Position numbers and translations under genes: made by a program | In this document: positions 20,211 to 22,794 of the stretch, piece after piece | How the letters are laid out: each line of letters starts with the position of its first letter | Numbering within the stretch: the first letter of the stretch is position 1 | Assembly (NCBI GenBank): GCA_938014915.1 | Contig: CALLQQ010000009.1 | Span: 1 to 22,794 of the forward strand | Length of the DNA stretch: 22,794 nt | Reading direction: 5' to 3' | Source of the DNA: an uncultured Clostridia bacterium | GTDB lineage: Bacteria > Bacillota > Clostridia > Oscillospirales > Ruminococcaceae | Notes under the pieces: generated by a model | The model's input: the letters and a program-made list of their open reading frames with translations, nothing else | Told to the model about the DNA's origin: nothing | Databases searched by the model: none

Positions 20211-22514
20211 CTACTGTTGTGGGATAGCGCCATAGTTGTTTTCGTACCAGACATCGGGCATTACAGGATTCGGATTCCAATATGCGCTATCAACATCTAC
20301 ATCAATGCTTTCACCTTCACGCACTTTTCTTGCAACGACGACAAATCTGCCCTCAAGGAACCATCTAGGCTGACAAGTAGAAAGCGTGAGGAGTTGGTCG
20401 CCGTATTCAACATCTACCCCCGTAACAACAAGAGAGCGTTCAAGGATTTTGTTCGTATAGTCATTGAATTCTTCTTCACTATTTAAGTAAATTGTATTAT
20501 GGTAATCAAATACCTCGCCATGTTGGGGGAGCGTATTTGTGAGGAAGATGCTAATAATCTTCCAATTCATTTCTTCATATATCGTGTCAAAATGAATAAC
20601 TGGTCTTTCTTTATAGAACGAGAAGTTCTGATAATTTATAAGTTCGGTGAAGAAATTCTTGCTAGTTGCAGAGAAATTATGCCCGTATAGAATGGTGTTC
20701 TCCGGTACACGATCTTTTGTAATTTTGCCCCTGTAATCGGCAAACACCGATCCATATTCGGAGGGTTGCCCCTGCCAATCATAATCATATAAATACTTAT
20801 CATTATCGGTAGTTTGCGTTACGGCGCAGCTTATATTTGTATTTGGCACAGTAATCCAGCCAATGACTTCATCATTTTTTGCAAGCAGTGATGCAAATTG
20901 CGGTAATGCGCCATCGGGCAAATCATCAAGTTGGCTTTGTGTTGGCGGCGTTTGATATGTTTGCCTCATGCTATCAATCATATTTTCCATATGCCTTACC
21001 GCTAGGATATTGGACACAATTTTAAATGCGGAAACTGTAAAGACGATGATTGAAGCAAGGAAAATCGTTTTACGGAGAATTTCGCCGAATCCGTCGCCCT
21101 TCCACGGGAGCAACCTTCTCCCTAAATTGCTAAAGAAATTCTTAATCTTCCCGCCCTTGGATTGAGCAGGTGATATGCTATCATTATCGCCATGTGCAAT
21201 ATTGCTAGCAGAATTTGAGTCGGCATTACCTTTATTAATATTCCTATCCGTCATAAAAGGCATCCCCTCACTATCATTCAATATTGCCCTCCTAGCTAGG
21301 TCAAGAGCATTCATTGCCGTTAGTTCACGGATATATTCACGTTCGCCCGGGCCGCCTCGCCCAAGATTTAGCCGACGGGCAATAGTCTTATCCTTGAGTG
21401 AAACTGCTATATATACGGTGCCGACAGGCTTCTCATCTGTTCCGCCGCCCGGTCCTGCAATTCCCGTTGCGCTAATGCCGATATCCGCCTTTGCCTCTTT
21501 GCGGACGCCCTCCGCCATTAGGCGAGCGACCCTATCACTCACTGCCCCTTCTGACTTTAATATCTTTTTAGGCACACCGAGGAGCTTTGTTTTTGCGTCA
21601 TTTGAATAAGTGACGTATGACGATTCAAGCACCTTTGACGCACCAGCAACAGATGTGATTTTCTGCGATATTAATCCGCCCGTGCAACTTTCGGCAACGG
21701 CGACTTTCATTTCATTTTCAGTTAGTAGCCCAACAAGAACAATTTCCAAACTATCGTCATCATAGCCATAGATATATTGCTCTAGTCTAGAATAAATTTC
21801 ATTCTCAACTGGGATAAGCATCTTCTCCGCCTCTTCCCGATTAGCAGCCTTTGCCGTTATGCGGATTCGCACTTCGCCTTTTCCAGCATAGAATGCGATG
21901 GTCGGATTATCTAGCTTTACTAAATTGCCGATGATTTCTTCAGCACGTGATTCACCAATGCCAAATAATCGGAAGTTCTTTGATAGAATTGTTTCGCCGA
22001 TATGACGCTTTAGATATGGATATACACTTTTCTTAAACATTGGAATCAATTCGCTAGGAGGACCAGGGAGAATGACGGTTAATTTATTATTTGCTATAAC
22101 TAGACAACCGGGCGCAGTCCCTGCCTCATTGGGGATAATGATAGAATCTTTGGGGAAATATGCTTGCTTCCTGTTGCTTTTTGTACAGCTCAAGTTCCTG
22201 CGTAGGAAGTATTCCTCTATTCTATCATAGCTATACTGATTGAATTCAAGGGGGAGATTCAGCACTTTTGCGACAGTTTCCTTTGTAATATCGTCGGTGG
22301 TAGGACCGATTCCGCCAGTTAATATGACAATATCCGAACGGGAAAAGGCAAGCTTGTATGCATTTTCTAGCCTTAATTCGTTATCGCCCACACTTGTCTG
22401 ATATAGGACATTTATACCAAGCTCCGCCAATTCCCGTGATAGGAATTGCGTATTGGTGTCAAGAATTTCCCCTAATAAAAGTTCCGTTCCAACAGTTATG
22501 ATTTCACAATTCAC
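20211..22514 (-). CDS. cinA: CinA fused in frame to a class B sortase
   Basis: 767 codons with two complete proteins in one frame. Residues 1-417 are CinA: N-terminal molybdopterin-binding-like domain (GTELLLGEILDTN; GGIGPTTDD at 67-75; ILPGPPSEL) linked to ADP-ribose pyrophosphatase activity, and a C-terminal PncC domain (VAVAESCTGGL at 271-281; GIAGPGGGTDEKPVGTV) which deamidates nicotinamide mononucleotide. Residues 421-482 are a polar, then basic linker; 484-502 a transmembrane helix; 530-745 a class B sortase with H612 (LYGHNFS), C714 (LSTCQP) and R723 (GRFVVVA). The topology fits: CinA inside, sortase outside. GTG 22514 is seven bases from AAAGGGGTG. CinA alone would be about 417 residues, the usual length. 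Upstream is thiI, downstream the SpoIID/LytB gene. Whether the product is one chain or two is unresolved. Confidence 0.88.
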   Translation of the reverse strand: MNCEIITVGTELLLGEILDTNTQFLSRELAELGINVLYQTSVGDNELRLENAYKLAFSRSDIVILTGGIGPTTDDITKETVAKVLNLPLEFNQYSYDRIEEYFLRRNLSCTKSNRKQAYFPKDSIIIPNEAGTAPGCLVIANNKLTVILPGPPSELIPMFKKSVYPYLKRHIGETILSKNFRLFGIGESRAEEIIGNLVKLDNPTIAFYAGKGEVRIRITAKAANREEAEKMLIPVENEIYSRLEQYIYGYDDDSLEIVLVGLLTENEMKVAVAESCTGGLISQKITSVAGASKVLESSYVTYSNDAKTKLLGVPKKILKSEGAVSDRVARLMAEGVRKEAKADIGISATGIAGPGGGTDEKPVGTVYIAVSLKDKTIARRLNLGRGGPGEREYIRELTAMNALDLARRAILNDSEGMPFMTDRNINKGNADSNSASNIAHGDNDSISPAQSKGGKIKNFFSNLGRRLLPWKGDGFGEILRKTIFLASIIVFTVSAFKIVSNILAVRHMENMIDSMRQTYQTPPTQSQLDDLPDGALPQFASLLAKNDEVIGWITVPNTNISCAVTQTTDNDKYLYDYDWQGQPSEYGSVFADYRGKITKDRVPENTILYGHNFSATSKNFFTELINYQNFSFYKERPVIHFDTIYEEMNWKIISIFLTNTLPQHGEVFDYHNTIYLNSEEEFNDYTNKILERSLVVTGVDVEYGDQLLTLSTCQPRWFLEGRFVVVARKVREGESIDVDVDSAYWNPNPVMPDVWYENNYGAIPQQ
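21252..21269 (-). promoter_or_regulatory. Internal ribosome binding site and ATG at the CinA-sortase junction
   Basis: On the minus strand, GAGGGG (21264-21269), nine bases, then ATG (21252-21254), the codon for M421 of the long frame. From there a 347-residue sortase with the usual short cytoplasmic head and one membrane helix would be made. A second ATG (21261-21263, M418) abuts the site with no spacing and is less likely. Confidence 0.65.
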
Positions 22515-22543
22515 GCTAATACACCCCTTTATAACCTTTCTTT

Positions 22544-22794
22544 TTACCCGAAAAATTTATATTCAGCATTTTTTACAGCCTCATCTATTAAAGGCTCAAA
22601 GTCAAATTTTGCTTCAGCACTTTCAACATACGATAGTTTTGGATTCGTTCTAGGATGGCGAGGAGTGAATACTGTGCAGCAATCCTCATACGGTTCTATC
22701 GATATATCATAGGTATCGATTTTTCTTGAAATATCGACGATTTCATTCTTGTCCATTCCCACAACTGGACGAAACACGGGTCTGTCACATACAT
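22544..22794 (-). CDS. thiI: ThiI, tRNA 4-thiouridine sulfurtransferase (3' end only)
   Basis: The C-terminal 83 residues or so of a gene whose start lies beyond the window edge. ThiI activates U8 of tRNA with ATP and inserts sulfur to make 4-thiouridine, and in some species also serves thiamine synthesis. The visible part, CDRPVFRPVVGMDKNEIVDI, then ISIEPYEDCCTVFTPRHPRT and a final helix SAEAKFDFEPLIDEAVKNAE, is the characteristic end of ThiI (PxxRPLxGxDKxEI and PYEDCCTxFxPxHPxT). The chain stops here without a rhodanese domain, so it is the short form. Frame continues to the last base without a stop. Cysteine supply would need a partner desulfurase, not seen. About 30 bases separate it from cinA, so they are probably co-transcribed. 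Confidence 0.93.
   Translation of the reverse strand, partial: VCDRPVFRPVVGMDKNEIVDISRKIDTYDISIEPYEDCCTVFTPRHPRTNPKLSYVESAEAKFDFEPLIDEAVKNAEYKFFG

Noticed and set aside
21175..21609. 144-residue open frame antisense to cinA
   Set aside because: Shadow of the CinA coding strand; no supporting ribosome binding site or recognisable domain.

Overview
The window looks like chromosomal DNA of a motile, anaerobic, Gram-positive, AT-rich bacterium of the Clostridia. The Ruminococcaceae/Oscillospiraceae type is my best guess. The clues are long threonine-rich linkers in two surface proteins (a habit of Ruminococcus and relatives), a desulfoferrodoxin, a class B sortase, a SpoIID/LytB wall enzyme, a GH26 mannanase, strong AGGAGG-type ribosome binding sites, and a flagellar late-gene order matching the Firmicute block flgM-flgN-flgK-flgL-yviE-fliW-csrA. 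The taxonomic call is inference; no rRNA is present.

Layout. 1-2460: two plus-strand genes, a membrane-anchored Thr-rich surface protein and a GH26 enzyme without signal peptide, each closed by a perfect palindromic terminator. 2461-5869: on the minus strand, a bifunctional class A penicillin-binding protein, then a THUMP-domain RNA methyltransferase. 6143-6469: a small exported protein on the plus strand. 6601-6982: four tRNA genes on the minus strand (transcribed Val-Asp-Phe-Gly) with their own promoter and terminator. 7199-15371: a tight plus-strand flagellar operon that starts at a convincing sigma-D (sigma-28) promoter and encodes flgM, flgN, flgK, flgL, a DUF6470/YviE-like protein, fliW, csrA, fliD, fliS and a FliT/FlgN-like coiled-coil protein. 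These build the hook-filament junction and cap, supply the export chaperones, and provide two checkpoints (FlgM for sigma-28, FliW-CsrA for flagellin translation). Flagellin itself is not in the window. 15375-16961: a minus-strand pair, a metal-dependent amidohydrolase and an alpha/beta-hydrolase esterase. 17103-17759: pyrE, divergent from the esterase. 17809-18956: a HAD-family phosphatase with an unusual motif I, and desulfoferrodoxin. 19044-22794: a minus-strand run thiI (partial) - cinA/sortase - SpoIID/LytB protein.

The most unusual object is the 767-codon reading frame at 20211-22514. It joins a complete CinA (ADP-ribose/NMN salvage) to a complete, membrane-anchored class B sortase with no stop codon between them, and a well-placed ribosome binding site and ATG are preserved exactly at the junction. 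It may be a real fusion, a fusion with a second internal product, or two genes joined by a recent mutation or sequence error. The Thr-rich SpoIID wall protein lies directly downstream.

Several start codons were revised from the longest open frame because a Shine-Dalgarno sequence overlaps the longer start: GH26 (ATG 1294), the methyltransferase (3579), flgM (7269), flgK (TTG 8074), desulfoferrodoxin (18956) and SpoIID/LytB (TTG 20174). No insertion sequence, integrase, CRISPR array or rRNA was seen. The longest gene-free stretches, 5870-6142 and 6983-7268, hold promoters and a few inverted repeats.
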